A stretch of DNA of 34,558 nt from Candidatus Dadabacteria bacterium (lineage in GTDB: Bacteria > Desulfobacterota_D > UBA1144 > Nemesobacterales > UBA2774): positions 1-34,558 of the forward strand of contig JAHKKQ010000010.1 of NCBI GenBank assembly GCA_020027805.1, given 5' to 3'. How positions within the stretch are numbered: position 1 is the first letter of the stretch; every line of letters begins with the position of its first letter. Shown here piece after piece: positions 8,706 to 16,062 of this stretch. The notes below the pieces were generated by a model. The model did no database searches and was not told the DNA's origin. It saw only the letters and a list, made by a program, of their open reading frames with translations. A program made the position numbers and the translations under genes.

Positions 8706-9143
8706 TTAGGCGCTAAAGCGGTTGAAGTATTCACCGAAAAGCGAGAAAGCCTTTTCGATGTTTTCCTGCGCCATGGTGCGGGCGTCCTTCGCGAACTTCT
8801 CGGTCATGGTCTTCGCCGTCTGTATCTGCTCTTTGCGGAATGTGAGATAGCGGTCGAGATGCTCGGATACCTTCTTAGCGCTCCCGTCGTAAGGAAGGTC
8901 CTTTACGAACGGCAGGTCTTTCGGGAAATCCTTGTAGAACCCGCTGACGTTGGTCATGAATTCCTTTTCGAGGCCGAACATGTGTTCGGCCTGAGCGCCG
9001 AGCGCCTTAAGGTTCTGCTCGAAGAGCGAAAACGTAAACTCGAGGCCGTTCAAATAGTTCTCTTTTACGAGACCTGAAAACTCCTTTACCGGCTCTGTAA
9101 ATTCCTTTACTTTTGAAGCTGACTTCTTTGTAGTTTCGGACAT
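8706..9143 (-). CDS. Phasin family protein
   Basis: A 145-residue soluble, wholly helical, charged protein. It fits the phasin family, which coats polyhydroxyalkanoate granules. Visible features are repeated EFTEPVKEFSGLVKENY-type amphipathic helices, NLKALGAQAEHMFG, and a C-terminal ENIEKAFSLFGEYFNRF helix. Length is normal for short phasins. AGGAGG sits 8 bases before the ATG. No polymer synthase gene is in the window, so a storage role is inference. Phasin-like proteins can also act as general amphipathic helix proteins. Confidence 0.75.
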   Translation of the reverse strand: MSETTKKSASKVKEFTEPVKEFSGLVKENYLNGLEFTFSLFEQNLKALGAQAEHMFGLEKEFMTNVSGFYKDFPKDLPFVKDLPYDGSAKKVSEHLDRYLTFRKEQIQTAKTMTEKFAKDARTMAQENIEKAFSLFGEYFNRFSA

Positions 9144-9318
9144 GGCGAAACCTCCTGATATGATTTTCTAAGAACAATATAAACAGGAAACGGGCGTTGT
9201 CAAGGGTTTTTATTCGCAATTGCACAATTTGATATTCGTTGTAGAACAGGGTGTTACATATATTAACGCAGTGTTAAGAGACGCATATGCTAATAAAATG
9301 GCAAGTCTCGCCGTAGCC

Positions 9319-9439
9319 ACGGTCTGATTATTGTTAGCGGTTAAGACCGTCCCTCCACCCGGAAGCTCCGGGGGCATGCCCGACACCGGACGAGCGCAAA
9401 GAGACCGGCTCCGGGAGGTGCGGCTAACTTTTAGGTTAG
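9319..9439. other. GC-rich structured intergenic segment
   Basis: Inside the 342 bp divergent gap between the phasin gene and the CDP-alcohol gene there are several complementary pairs. They are ACGGTCT/AGACCGT (9319-9325/9344-9350), GTTAGC/GCTAAC (9333-9338/9423-9428, an alternative to the first pair), CCCGGA-AGC-TCCGGG (9358-9372), GGGCATGCCC, and CTAAC/GTTAG (9424-9428/9435-9439). It could be a small RNA or a 5' leader of the gene at 9486. No known RNA family is recognised. Confidence 0.35.
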
Positions 9440-9485
9440 AATGTTGTTTTAAGTGATAATGCCGCCCGGTCGCGGATAGTTCGGA

Positions 9486-10064
9486 ATGAAATACCTAACG
9501 TTAAAATCGGTTCCCGATCTCCTCTGTTACGCGAGGCTCCTCCTGGTCCCGGTGGTGCTGGCGCTCGCCTTGTCGGCCCTGCCCTTCTATGCGGGGATCG
9601 CGCTCCTCGCGGCGGGTATCACGGACGTGCTCGACGGCATTATCGCGCGCAGGTGGAGCATCGCCACCGCTTACGGGAGCAGGCTCGATTCCATAGCGGA
9701 CACGCTCATGGAAGTATCAGCCGCTCTGGCTGTCCTGATTTTGAAGCCCGGGATATTTACGGGCCACGCACTCGTACTCGGCGCGTGGATCGTGATCGAG
9801 GCGTCCTCCATCCTCCTCGGGTGGCTGAAGTTCAGGCGGCTTGCGAACCTCCACCTCTATCTGACGAAGGCTGCGGGCGTAGTAGCGTACGCGTTCGTGA
9901 TATACACGCTCGCCATAGGTTACAACGAAACTTTCTTTTACGTTACGGTTACGCTCCTCATCGTTTCGTCCCTCGAATGCCTCATCCTCCAGCTATTCGC
10001 CCCGCGCGTGGACGAGCACATGAAGTCCATATACCACGCGTACCGGGGCGGGAGGCTCTTTTGA
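9486..10064 (+). CDS. CDP-alcohol phosphatidyltransferase family protein
   Basis: A 192-residue integral membrane enzyme with about five or six membrane segments. It carries the complete family signature D47-x2-D50-G-x2-A-R-x8-G-x3-D68-x3-D72 (starting DVLDGIIARR), the metal and CDP-binding site. Members join a CDP-activated lipid such as CDP-diacylglycerol to an alcohol (glycerol phosphate, inositol, serine or similar) in phospholipid synthesis. The alcohol cannot be told from the sequence. The ATG at 9486 is the first in frame, and the ribosome-binding site is weak (CGGA). It is a single-gene unit with repeats downstream. Confidence 0.9.
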   Translation: MKYLTLKSVPDLLCYARLLLVPVVLALALSALPFYAGIALLAAGITDVLDGIIARRWSIATAYGSRLDSIADTLMEVSAALAVLILKPGIFTGHALVLGAWIVIEASSILLGWLKFRRLANLHLYLTKAAGVVAYAFVIYTLAIGYNETFFYVTVTLLIVSSLECLILQLFAPRVDEHMKSIYHAYRGGRLF

Positions 10065-10122
10065 TGCATTATATTCTGTCATCGAGAGACCGTCTTCTGG
10101 TCGTGGCGATCTTGCTTTTCGT

Positions 10123-10208
10123 TGTCATTCCCGCGGAAGCGGGAATCCATATCTTTAAATCAAAATAAGAAAAGACTGGATTCCCGATTAAAGATTTCGG
10201 GAATGACA
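10123..10208. repeat. 86 bp element with 11 bp terminal inverted repeats
   Basis: It begins tgtcattcccg and ends cgggaatgaca, an exact inverted repeat, with internal 'gggaatcca'/'tggattccc' also complementary. The AT-rich middle separates the arms. The size and form fit a palindromic intergenic element or miniature inverted-repeat element. It lies 58 bp after the CDP-alcohol gene and carries no ORF of its own. Confidence 0.75.
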
Positions 10209-10261
10209 GAAAAGAAAAGGGTGAGATTGCCGCGCGCTTCACGCCCTCCGGAACAGAAAAG

Positions 10262-10400
10262 ACAAAAATGTTTTTCTTCTTTTCCTTTATGAAAAGACAC
10301 GCATTGTGTGTTTTATGGAACGACAAAGAAAAGAGAAAGGCTGTTTTGTTATTCTTCTTTTCCTCGATGAAAAGAAGCATAATTCTGTAATGTCGTGAAA
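10262..10400. repeat. Intergenic repeat, family A
   Basis: It contains two units of the 'cttcttttcct..atgaaaaga' motif (10276-10297 and 10354-10379), a CACGCATTGTGTG near-palindrome (10299-10310), and 'aattctgtaatgtcg'. All of these recur at 13.07-13.27 kb and, inverted, at the window start. The minus-strand ORF 10069-10380 in the track is made of this repeat. Confidence 0.7.
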
Positions 10401-10410
10401 GAAAACTCCG

Positions 10411-10571
10411 CCCTTCGACCCTTCGACAAGCTTCCGTCTTCGCTATCCTCCTATGCTAAAGCTTCGGAGGATAAAAGGCTACGCCGGACAATCAGGGTGA
10501 ACGGGTCTGGCTTCGTTGCTGGTTTGAGCGGAAGAGATTCGGAAGAATCGTAGAGTCACACTACGTGCGTG
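10411..10571. repeat. Composite intergenic repeat, family B, copy 1
   Basis: Order of parts: cccttcgacccttcgacaag, core AAGCTTCGGAGGATAAAAGG with its upstream complement, 'ctacgccggacaa', 'cagggtgaacggg', a variable part, 'ggaagaatcgtagag', and the end palindrome CACAC-TAC-GTGCGTG (10557-10571). It stops 2 bp before the TGA of the SDR gene (10574-10576). It is nearly identical to the first 90 bp of the copy at 27264. Confidence 0.75.
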
Positions 10572-10573
10572 TT

Positions 10574-11359
10574 TCAATAACTCGAGAGCGTGCCCCCGTC
10601 CACGACGATAACCTCCCCGGTGATGTAGTCGGACGCCCTCGACGCGAGGAGCACGGTCGCCCCCTTCAAGTCGTCCTCTCCCCCGAACCTCCCCGCCGGA
10701 ATCGACGCGAGGAGCTCCGCCCCTTTGTCCATGAATTCGGGGCTGATCACGGGCTCCGTCATGTTGGTCGGGAACCACCCGGGCGCGATCGCGTTTACGT
10801 TGATGTTGTGCTTTATCCACCTCACGGCGAGGTCTTTCGTGAGGGTGACTACGGCGCCCTTGGAGGCCACGTATGCCGGGGCGCTCACGAGGCTCGTCGT
10901 CTGGTAGCCCATGACGGAAGATATGTTGATTATCTTCCCCCGCCCGGCCTTTATCATCTCCTTTGCCGCCTCCCTCGAACAGAGGAACGTGCCGGTCAGG
11001 TTTACGCGGAGGACCTTTTCCCAGTCCTCGAGAGTGGTGTCCTCGGGGAGCCCGCCCATGGCGATGCCCGCGTTGTTGACGAGTATGTCGAGCTTCCCGA
11101 ATTTCGCGGCAGTGTCCGCGACCATCTTTATTACGTCTGCTTCAATGGACACGTCGCATTTGAGCGGGAGCGTCTTCACCCCCGTGCTCTTCGATATCTC
11201 TTCGGCCGCCTTCACGCAGCCGCCCAAGTTCCTCGCGCATACGACGACGTCCGCCCCTGCCTCGGCGAGCGCGAGCGCCATCTGCTTCCCTATCCCCGTG
11301 TACCCTCCCGTGACTACGGCCGTCCTGCCCGAGAGATCGAAAAGCTCTTTTACGTTCAT
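10574..11359 (-). CDS. Short-chain dehydrogenase/reductase (SDR)
   Basis: A 261-residue NAD(P)-dependent oxidoreductase of the classical SDR family. The nucleotide-binding TGGYTGIG is at 17-24, NNAG at 95-98, the catalytic Ser in NISSVMG (147/148), and the YVASK catalytic Tyr163 and Lys167. The C terminus GEVIVVDGG is typical of the 3-oxoacyl-ACP reductase or gluconate dehydrogenase-like branch. The substrate is unknown. The ATG at 11359 sits behind a GGAGGCACCGC leader. The gene's stop codon lies against the end of a composite repeat. The next gene upstream on this strand is fumC, about 230 bp away. Confidence 0.93.
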   Translation of the reverse strand: MNVKELFDLSGRTAVVTGGYTGIGKQMALALAEAGADVVVCARNLGGCVKAAEEISKSTGVKTLPLKCDVSIEADVIKMVADTAAKFGKLDILVNNAGIAMGGLPEDTTLEDWEKVLRVNLTGTFLCSREAAKEMIKAGRGKIINISSVMGYQTTSLVSAPAYVASKGAVVTLTKDLAVRWIKHNINVNAIAPGWFPTNMTEPVISPEFMDKGAELLASIPAGRFGGEDDLKGATVLLASRASDYITGEVIVVDGGTLSSY

Positions 11360-11552
11360 GCGGTGCCTCCTGTGATGCTCGCAATGACAGGCTTATATTT
11401 TTTAAGGTACCCCCTCACCCTACTATTTTGGCTAAGGCATCGACGTACCGGAATTAATTATCAATTCTGCCTTCGCTGTAAGAGCGACCAATTCCTCGTT
11501 CGCTCGGAATTGTTTCCCCTCGAAGGGGAGAGGGGAATGTAGTATATCGCAA

Positions 11553-11571
11553 CTGGAAGCCGCTCCTACAG
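11553..11571. repeat. Partial copy of the CTGTAGGAGC element
   Basis: The 19 bases are the exact reverse complement of the left arm of the double-hairpin element at 15235-15253. Only the arm is present. It lies between the SDR gene and fumC, whose 234 bp gap also holds 'ctcgcaatgaca' (11375-11386) and a 'cccctcgaaggggagagggg' hairpin-like remnant. Confidence 0.6.
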
Positions 11572-11593
11572 ATGGGAGATCCGGAGCCTCCTC

Positions 11594-13000
11594 CTACTTC
11601 TTCGTACCCGGCTCTGTCATCGACCAGGGGTCCAATAACTGCTTCAGCTTCTCGGCCGGGAGCACCTTCTTCTCGAGCGCGACCTGCCTCACCGTTTTTC
11701 CGGTTTCGTAGGCCTCCTTCGCTATCTTCGCGGCGCTGTCGTATCCGATTACGGGGGCGAGGCTCGTGCACATGGCGAGGCTCTTCTCTATCATCTCCTC
11801 GCACCGCTTTTTATCGGCCTTAATCCCCTTCACGCACTTGTCGGTGAATACCTGGGAGACCTTGCCCAGGAGCTCTATAGACTGGAGCAGGTTGTGTCCC
11901 TTGACGGGCATCATGACGTTAAGCTCGAAGTTCCCGAACTGTCCGCCTATCGTTATGGTGAGGTCGTTCCCGATGACCTGAGCCGCGACCTGGCACACGG
12001 CTTCGGGAATTACCGGGTTCACCTTGCCCGGCATGATCGACGAGCCCGGCTGGACCGCGGGTATTATTATCTCCCCTATGCCGCAGCGGGGGCCGCTCCC
12101 GAGCCACCTTATGTCGTTCGCAATCTTCATCAGGCTCACAGCGAGGGTCTTGAGAGAGCCGCTCGCCTCGACCACGGCGTCCTTCGAGCCCTGGGCCTCG
12201 AAATGGTTCTCGGCCTCATAGAGCCTGGTGCCCGTCATCCTGCTGAGCCTCCCGGCGACGAGCCCGGCGAATTTCGGGTGCGTGTTTATGCCGGTGCCCA
12301 CGGCAGTACCGCCGATTGCGAGCTCCGACAGCTCTTCCCTCGCGTGCTCCACCCTTTTGATCCCGTGCTTTATCATGCTCGCGTAGCCGCTGAACTCCTG
12401 TCCGAGCCTTATGGGCGTCGCGTCCTGGAGGTGCGTGCGCCCGATCTTCACTATCTTGTCGAACTCGCGCGCCTTCGCCGAGAGCGCCTTCTCGAGGTTC
12501 CTTAACGAGGGCAGGAGCAGGTCGTTTATCGCGAGTATTGCGGATACGTGTATGGCGGTCGGGTAGACGTCGTTACTCGACTGCCCCATGTTCACGTGGT
12601 CGTTCGGATGTATCCCCGACTTGTCCCCTTTCTTGCCGCCTATGATCTCGTTCGCGCGGTTGGCTATGACTTCGTTCGTGTTCATGTTCGTCGATGTGCC
12701 TGAACCCGTCTGGAATACGTCGAGCACGAAATGGTCGTCGAGCTTCCCGTCGATGACTTCCCTCGCCGCCCTTACTATAGCGGCCCCGGCCTTCTTGCCG
12801 AGAAGTCCCAACTGCATGTTGGACTCGGCCGCGGCTAATTTAATCATCCCCATGGCCTTTATCAGAAGGCTGTGCTTGCGTATTCCGCTGATGGGGAAAT
12901 TCTCTATCGCCCTCGCGGTCTGGGCTCCGTAATATGCGTTCGAGGGGACTTCCATCTCCCCCATCGAATCGTATTCAGTTCTCGTAGATTTGCTGGCCAT
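11594..13000 (-). CDS. fumC: Class II fumarate hydratase
   Basis: A 468-residue homotetrameric lyase that interconverts fumarate and malate in the citric acid cycle. Visible motifs are QTGSGTSTNMNTNEVIANRA, HPNDHVNMGQSSNDVYPTA, the catalytic His region GRTHLQDATPIRLGQE, and the mobile-loop signature GSSIMPGKVNPVIPE with the catalytic Ser. The Gly in PGKVNP favours fumarase over aspartase (usually PAKVNP). The following VIPEAVCQV is aspartase-like, so an aspartate ammonia-lyase activity cannot be fully excluded. The ATG at 13000 has AAGGAGG 8 bases upstream. It stands alone between repeat-rich gaps. Confidence 0.9.
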   Translation of the reverse strand: MASKSTRTEYDSMGEMEVPSNAYYGAQTARAIENFPISGIRKHSLLIKAMGMIKLAAAESNMQLGLLGKKAGAAIVRAAREVIDGKLDDHFVLDVFQTGSGTSTNMNTNEVIANRANEIIGGKKGDKSGIHPNDHVNMGQSSNDVYPTAIHVSAILAINDLLLPSLRNLEKALSAKAREFDKIVKIGRTHLQDATPIRLGQEFSGYASMIKHGIKRVEHAREELSELAIGGTAVGTGINTHPKFAGLVAGRLSRMTGTRLYEAENHFEAQGSKDAVVEASGSLKTLAVSLMKIANDIRWLGSGPRCGIGEIIIPAVQPGSSIMPGKVNPVIPEAVCQVAAQVIGNDLTITIGGQFGNFELNVMMPVKGHNLLQSIELLGKVSQVFTDKCVKGIKADKKRCEEMIEKSLAMCTSLAPVIGYDSAAKIAKEAYETGKTVRQVALEKKVLPAEKLKQLLDPWSMTEPGTKK

Positions 13001-13065
13001 AAAACTCCTCCTTGGCTTCTGTGTTTAGGGAGAGATAATTATGCCATAACGGGGATATTTTTCTA

Positions 13066-13275
13066 ATTGGCACACAAAGTGTGGGTTTATGAAAAGACAG
13101 AGAAAGCTAAATTTATTTCTTCTTTTCCTTGATGAAAAGAAGCAAAAATCATCCGACTACAGTATTAGCTAAAAATCTCACGTACTCGCTAAATCTTCCA
13201 ATTCTGCCCCATCCCGTGGAAGATTTTTAACGCTCGTACAATCGATTTTCTTGACGCAAATTCTGTAATGTCGGA
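13066..13275. repeat. Intergenic repeat, family A, long copy
   Basis: This fills most of the 381 bp gap upstream of fumC. It contains CACAC-AAA-GTGTG (13071-13083), 'gggtttatgaaaagacag', the 26-mer cttcttttccttgatgaa... (13119-13144) that recurs inverted at 71-96, an AAATCTTCC/GGAAGATTT pair, and 'aattctgtaatgtcgg'. A family B copy follows directly. No gene is seen here. Confidence 0.7.
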
Positions 13276-13282
13276 AATAATC

Positions 13283-13378
13283 ACCCTTCGACAAGCTCAG
13301 GGTGAACGGGTTGGTTTCGGTTGATGGTTGAGCGGTGGAGTTGGAAGGAACCGTATATGCGCCACACATTACGTGCTG
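13283..13378. repeat. Composite intergenic repeat, family B, copy 2 (no core)
   Basis: It has 'cccttcgacaagctcagggtgaacggg', then 'gttggaaggaaccgtatatgcg' and the degenerate end palindrome cacattacgtgctgcg. The internal AAGCTTCGGAGG core is missing. Four bases after it the TGA of the NCS2 gene begins (13382-13384), and the last codons of that gene lie in a second 'cacacatta'. Confidence 0.65.
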
Positions 13379-13381
13379 CGC

Positions 13382-15049
13382 TCACACATTAAAGAACAGC
13401 CTTATCTTCACGTCCTCGTGTTTCGCCGAGGTCTCGATCCTGTCGGGATAGACCCCGGTGAGGAAATCCTTTATGCCGTGGACGAACGCGTCCTCCTCCA
13501 TGAAATGACTGTGCTTCGCTCCGACCGCGGGGAGCGCGAGCAGCGTCCCCTTGTATTCGATTATTATTTCGAGATAGACCTCGTCGTATTCGGCCTCTAT
13601 TTTTATAGGTCCGTGCGGGAGGTTAGCCTCCGTCAGGTGCTCGATTATCTGCTCCGTAGACGAAACGGCGTGCTCGATTATCTCGTCGTCGAGCCTCCAT
13701 TCCCTTTCGCGGGATTTCAGGTGCTCACGGAGGTGCTCGCACGACTGGAGCGACTTATCGTACATGAGCACGTCCTTTTTCTTAATGCCGAGTCTGAATA
13801 TGAGGACGAGGACGACCGACGAGATGAGGGCGAGAGAAAGCGTCGTATCCGTCATGAGCTTAAGCCATTCGGGGAAACTATCGAAATAACCATGGAAAAC
13901 CTTCCTGCCTATCCCGAGGAGGAGCGATACGCCTACGACGTAAGTCATTCTGGAGTCGAGGTTCCTCGTCGTCATTATCTCGATACCGCCCGAGATCATG
14001 AACGCTCCGCTCACGACGAGCGACGCGCCTACGACCGAAAGCGGCAGCATCAGGAAGAGGGCCGATATCTTCGGGAAGAATGCGAGCACGATGAGGAATA
14101 TGCCGGTCGGGAAAGCCATGTAACGGCTCGTCGAGCCCGCGGCCTGCGACAGCCCGACTATTCCCGGCGTCGCGTTCATGCCCGGAGCGCCCATGAGGCC
14201 CCCCAGCATGCAGCCTATCCCGTCCGCCAGCATGCCCTTCTTTATCGGTCCGTAATCGGGTCTCTTCCAGTCCAGATCGTTTATCTTCTCCGCCGTCGTT
14301 ACTACACCTATCGTCCTCAGTGACGCGGCTATTCCCGCCGTAAGGAATGCGGGGATGAGCGAGGCGTTGAAGCTGTAGGATATATAGCTCGGATCGGGGA
14401 GCGCGAATATCGCCGAGTTCTTGAACAATTCGATCGAGCTTGGAGGCACGATGCCCAGGAATATGGCTATCACGAAACCCGCCGCTATTCCGAAAAGCGA
14501 GCAGAGGAGCCTTAGTATCCCTTTGAACCAGATACTGAACCCCATGATGATAGAGATGGCTATGACCCCTACTAGCAGGTTCTCCGTATACTGCGGCTTG
14601 CCGAACCCTTTGACGTCGAGCAGGTTGCCGAGTGCCACGAGGCCGAGCTCGATGCCGATAACGAGCACTATGAAGCCCGAGACCGCCGGAGGGAAAACGG
14701 GTTTCAGCCGCCTGATGAATATCGATACCAGGACCTCGACCGCCCCGGCGAATATGGTCATGGCGAATACCGCCGGGAGCCCGCCCGCCTTGACTGCAAG
14801 AACCGACGGGGCCAGGTATACCGCCGAATAGACCGGGGACGCGAAATATCCGGACCCTATCGGCCCCTTCCACAGGGACTGCAGGATCGTCGCTATGCCG
14901 ATGGCTATCATCCCCATGCTTATGGCGTTCGCCGTCACTTTCTCGGGCACGTCGCCGTAGCTCGCGATGAGCACTATGTAGACGAGTGTGACCGCGATGT
15001 AGACCGTGAACTGGAACCCGAGCGGGATGAGCCTCGCGATCGGGGGCAT
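13382..15049 (-). CDS. NCS2 family nucleobase permease with C-terminal extension
   Basis: A 555-residue inner-membrane transporter of the xanthine/uracil permease (NCS2) family, with about 12-14 membrane segments in residues 1-430. The conserved region GPIKKGMLADGIGCMLGGLMG followed by NATPGIVGLSQ...SR matches the substrate-site part of the family. Residues about 435-555 form a soluble extension (from KKKDVLMYDKSLQ to RLFFNV) that normal NCS2 proteins lack. The start at 15049 is probably too late: the open frame continues upstream with KPKDLIYSVAE, which looks like the usual NCS2 N terminus. It reaches a CTG at 15091 preceded by GAGGG, giving 569 residues. The substrate is a purine or pyrimidine base by family only. 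Confidence 0.9.
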   Translation of the reverse strand: MPPIARLIPLGFQFTVYIAVTLVYIVLIASYGDVPEKVTANAISMGMIAIGIATILQSLWKGPIGSGYFASPVYSAVYLAPSVLAVKAGGLPAVFAMTIFAGAVEVLVSIFIRRLKPVFPPAVSGFIVLVIGIELGLVALGNLLDVKGFGKPQYTENLLVGVIAISIIMGFSIWFKGILRLLCSLFGIAAGFVIAIFLGIVPPSSIELFKNSAIFALPDPSYISYSFNASLIPAFLTAGIAASLRTIGVVTTAEKINDLDWKRPDYGPIKKGMLADGIGCMLGGLMGAPGMNATPGIVGLSQAAGSTSRYMAFPTGIFLIVLAFFPKISALFLMLPLSVVGASLVVSGAFMISGGIEIMTTRNLDSRMTYVVGVSLLLGIGRKVFHGYFDSFPEWLKLMTDTTLSLALISSVVLVLIFRLGIKKKDVLMYDKSLQSCEHLREHLKSREREWRLDDEIIEHAVSSTEQIIEHLTEANLPHGPIKIEAEYDEVYLEIIIEYKGTLLALPAVGAKHSHFMEEDAFVHGIKDFLTGVYPDRIETSAKHEDVKIRLFFNV

Positions 15050-15234
15050 TTCCGCGACTGAGTATATGAGGTCCTTCGGCTTAGTGGTCAGGTTCGGACC
15101 CTCACTCGAAAACGAGATAAACGAATCTACTTAAAGAAGAGCAGCATTTCAACAGGCGGTTGTGCCTTCGTGCGGCTCACTTTTCATCTCGACGCGGCTC
15201 TACGGGTCTTCCTGGAGATTCCCGATCCTCAAAT

Positions 15235-15297
15235 CTGTAGGAGCGGCTTCCAGCCGCGATTAAACCCGATTATCGCACCAGGATGGTGCTCCTACAG
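15235..15297. repeat. Double-hairpin palindromic element
   Basis: The outer arms CTGTAGGAGC (15235-15244) and GCTCCTACAG (15288-15297) are perfectly complementary. Inside are two further hairpins, GCGGCT-TCC-AGCCGC and GCACCA-GGA-TGGTGC, so the 63 bases fold as a three-way cloverleaf on either strand. It resembles REP-like palindromes known from many proteobacteria. A half copy is at 11553-11571 and a related GCGGCT-TTC-AGCCGC hairpin at 17277-17291. Apart from this and a promoter-like stretch near 15375, I see nothing in the 368 bp gap. Confidence 0.8.
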
Positions 15298-15374
15298 GGG
15301 TAGGAGAATGACGGAGCAAATGGAGCGTGCGAGGCGGCAGGGCGAAACATTAAAACTTTCTCCCTTTTCCATCG

Positions 15375-15401
15375 TATAATTAATCGTATATCACATGTGA
15401 T
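15375..15401 (+). promoter_or_regulatory. Candidate -10 box and palindromic operator of the sigma-factor gene
   Basis: A perfect TATAAT (15375-15380) is followed 9 bp later by the 12 bp perfect palindrome ATCACATGTGAT (15390-15401), 16 bp before the GTG start. No good -35 box is visible. The palindrome covers the expected transcription start, which suits a repressor site. The regulator is unknown. Confidence 0.4.
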
Positions 15402-15417
15402 CTGAAACGGGTATCCG

Positions 15418-16053
15418 GTGTTTGGAACAAATACGAAAAGCGGGTTGTCGGACGAAGAAGCGATGCGGAAATTTCAAAACGGCGACGAGGGGAGCTTCGA
15501 CCTCCTCTTGGGCCGGCACGGGGCCGGAGTGCTCAGGTTCGTTATCAGGATGACCGGGGCGGAGAAGGCGCAGGCCGAGGACCTGCTCCAGGAGATCTTC
15601 ATGAAGGTGATAGAGCGGAGGAAGAAGTACGACCCGGGCCAGAAGTTCTCGACCTGGCTCTACAGCATAGCGCGGAACCACTGCATAGATTATCTGCGGA
15701 CGGAGAGCTACAGGAGGCACAGCTCGCTCGACGCACCCATATCGGTTGAGGAGGAGGGCGGGGCGGTCGTAATCGACCTGGTCAGGAGCGGGGACAGGGA
15801 CCAGGAGGAGAGGGCCTTCGACCTCGAGGTGAAGGAGCTTATCGACATTGGCGTGAGAGGGTTGAAAGAGGAGTTCAGGGAAGTATTTTTATTAAGAGAG
15901 ATAGAAGGGCTTTCGTTTGAGGAGATAGCCGCGGTCACGGCGTCGCCGCTCGGCACGGTAAAGAGCCGCTTGAGATACGCGTACAAGGGGCTCCGGCAGG
16001 TGTTCGCGGAGTCCGGGTATTTCGAGGAAAGACAGAAAGCGAAAGGGGTGTGA
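15418..16053 (+). CDS. ECF-type RNA polymerase sigma factor
   Basis: A 211-residue sigma-70 family factor of the extracytoplasmic function group. Region 2 is seen as DLLQEIFMKVIERRKKYDPG followed by FSTWLYSIARNHCIDYLR. Region 4 is EFREVFLLREIEGLSFEEIA with the helix-turn-helix end LGTVKSRLRYAYKGLRQ. An acidic linker joins them. The GTG start at 15418 is needed because LSDEEAMRKFQNGD, the conserved first helix, begins just after it. The ribosome-binding site is poor. The anti-sigma gene begins 9 bp after the stop, the usual sigma/anti-sigma arrangement. It probably directs transcription of envelope-related genes, possibly including pspA downstream. Confidence 0.93.
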   Translation: MFGTNTKSGLSDEEAMRKFQNGDEGSFDLLLGRHGAGVLRFVIRMTGAEKAQAEDLLQEIFMKVIERRKKYDPGQKFSTWLYSIARNHCIDYLRTESYRRHSSLDAPISVEEEGGAVVIDLVRSGDRDQEERAFDLEVKELIDIGVRGLKEEFREVFLLREIEGLSFEEIAAVTASPLGTVKSRLRYAYKGLRQVFAESGYFEERQKAKGV

Positions 16054-16062
16054 AGGGATAAT

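Noticed and set aside
9319-9439. Signal recognition particle RNA or tRNA
   Set aside because: The hallmark GGAAG..GCAGCC loop of SRP RNA is absent, and no cloverleaf with TTCGA arm is seen.
10069-10380. 103-codon minus-strand ORF
   Set aside because: It is made of two intergenic repeats, including an inverted-repeat element, and its residues do not resemble any protein.
13066-13378. CRISPR array
   Set aside because: The repeats are palindromic, irregular in spacing and of different families; there are no regular spacers and no cas genes.
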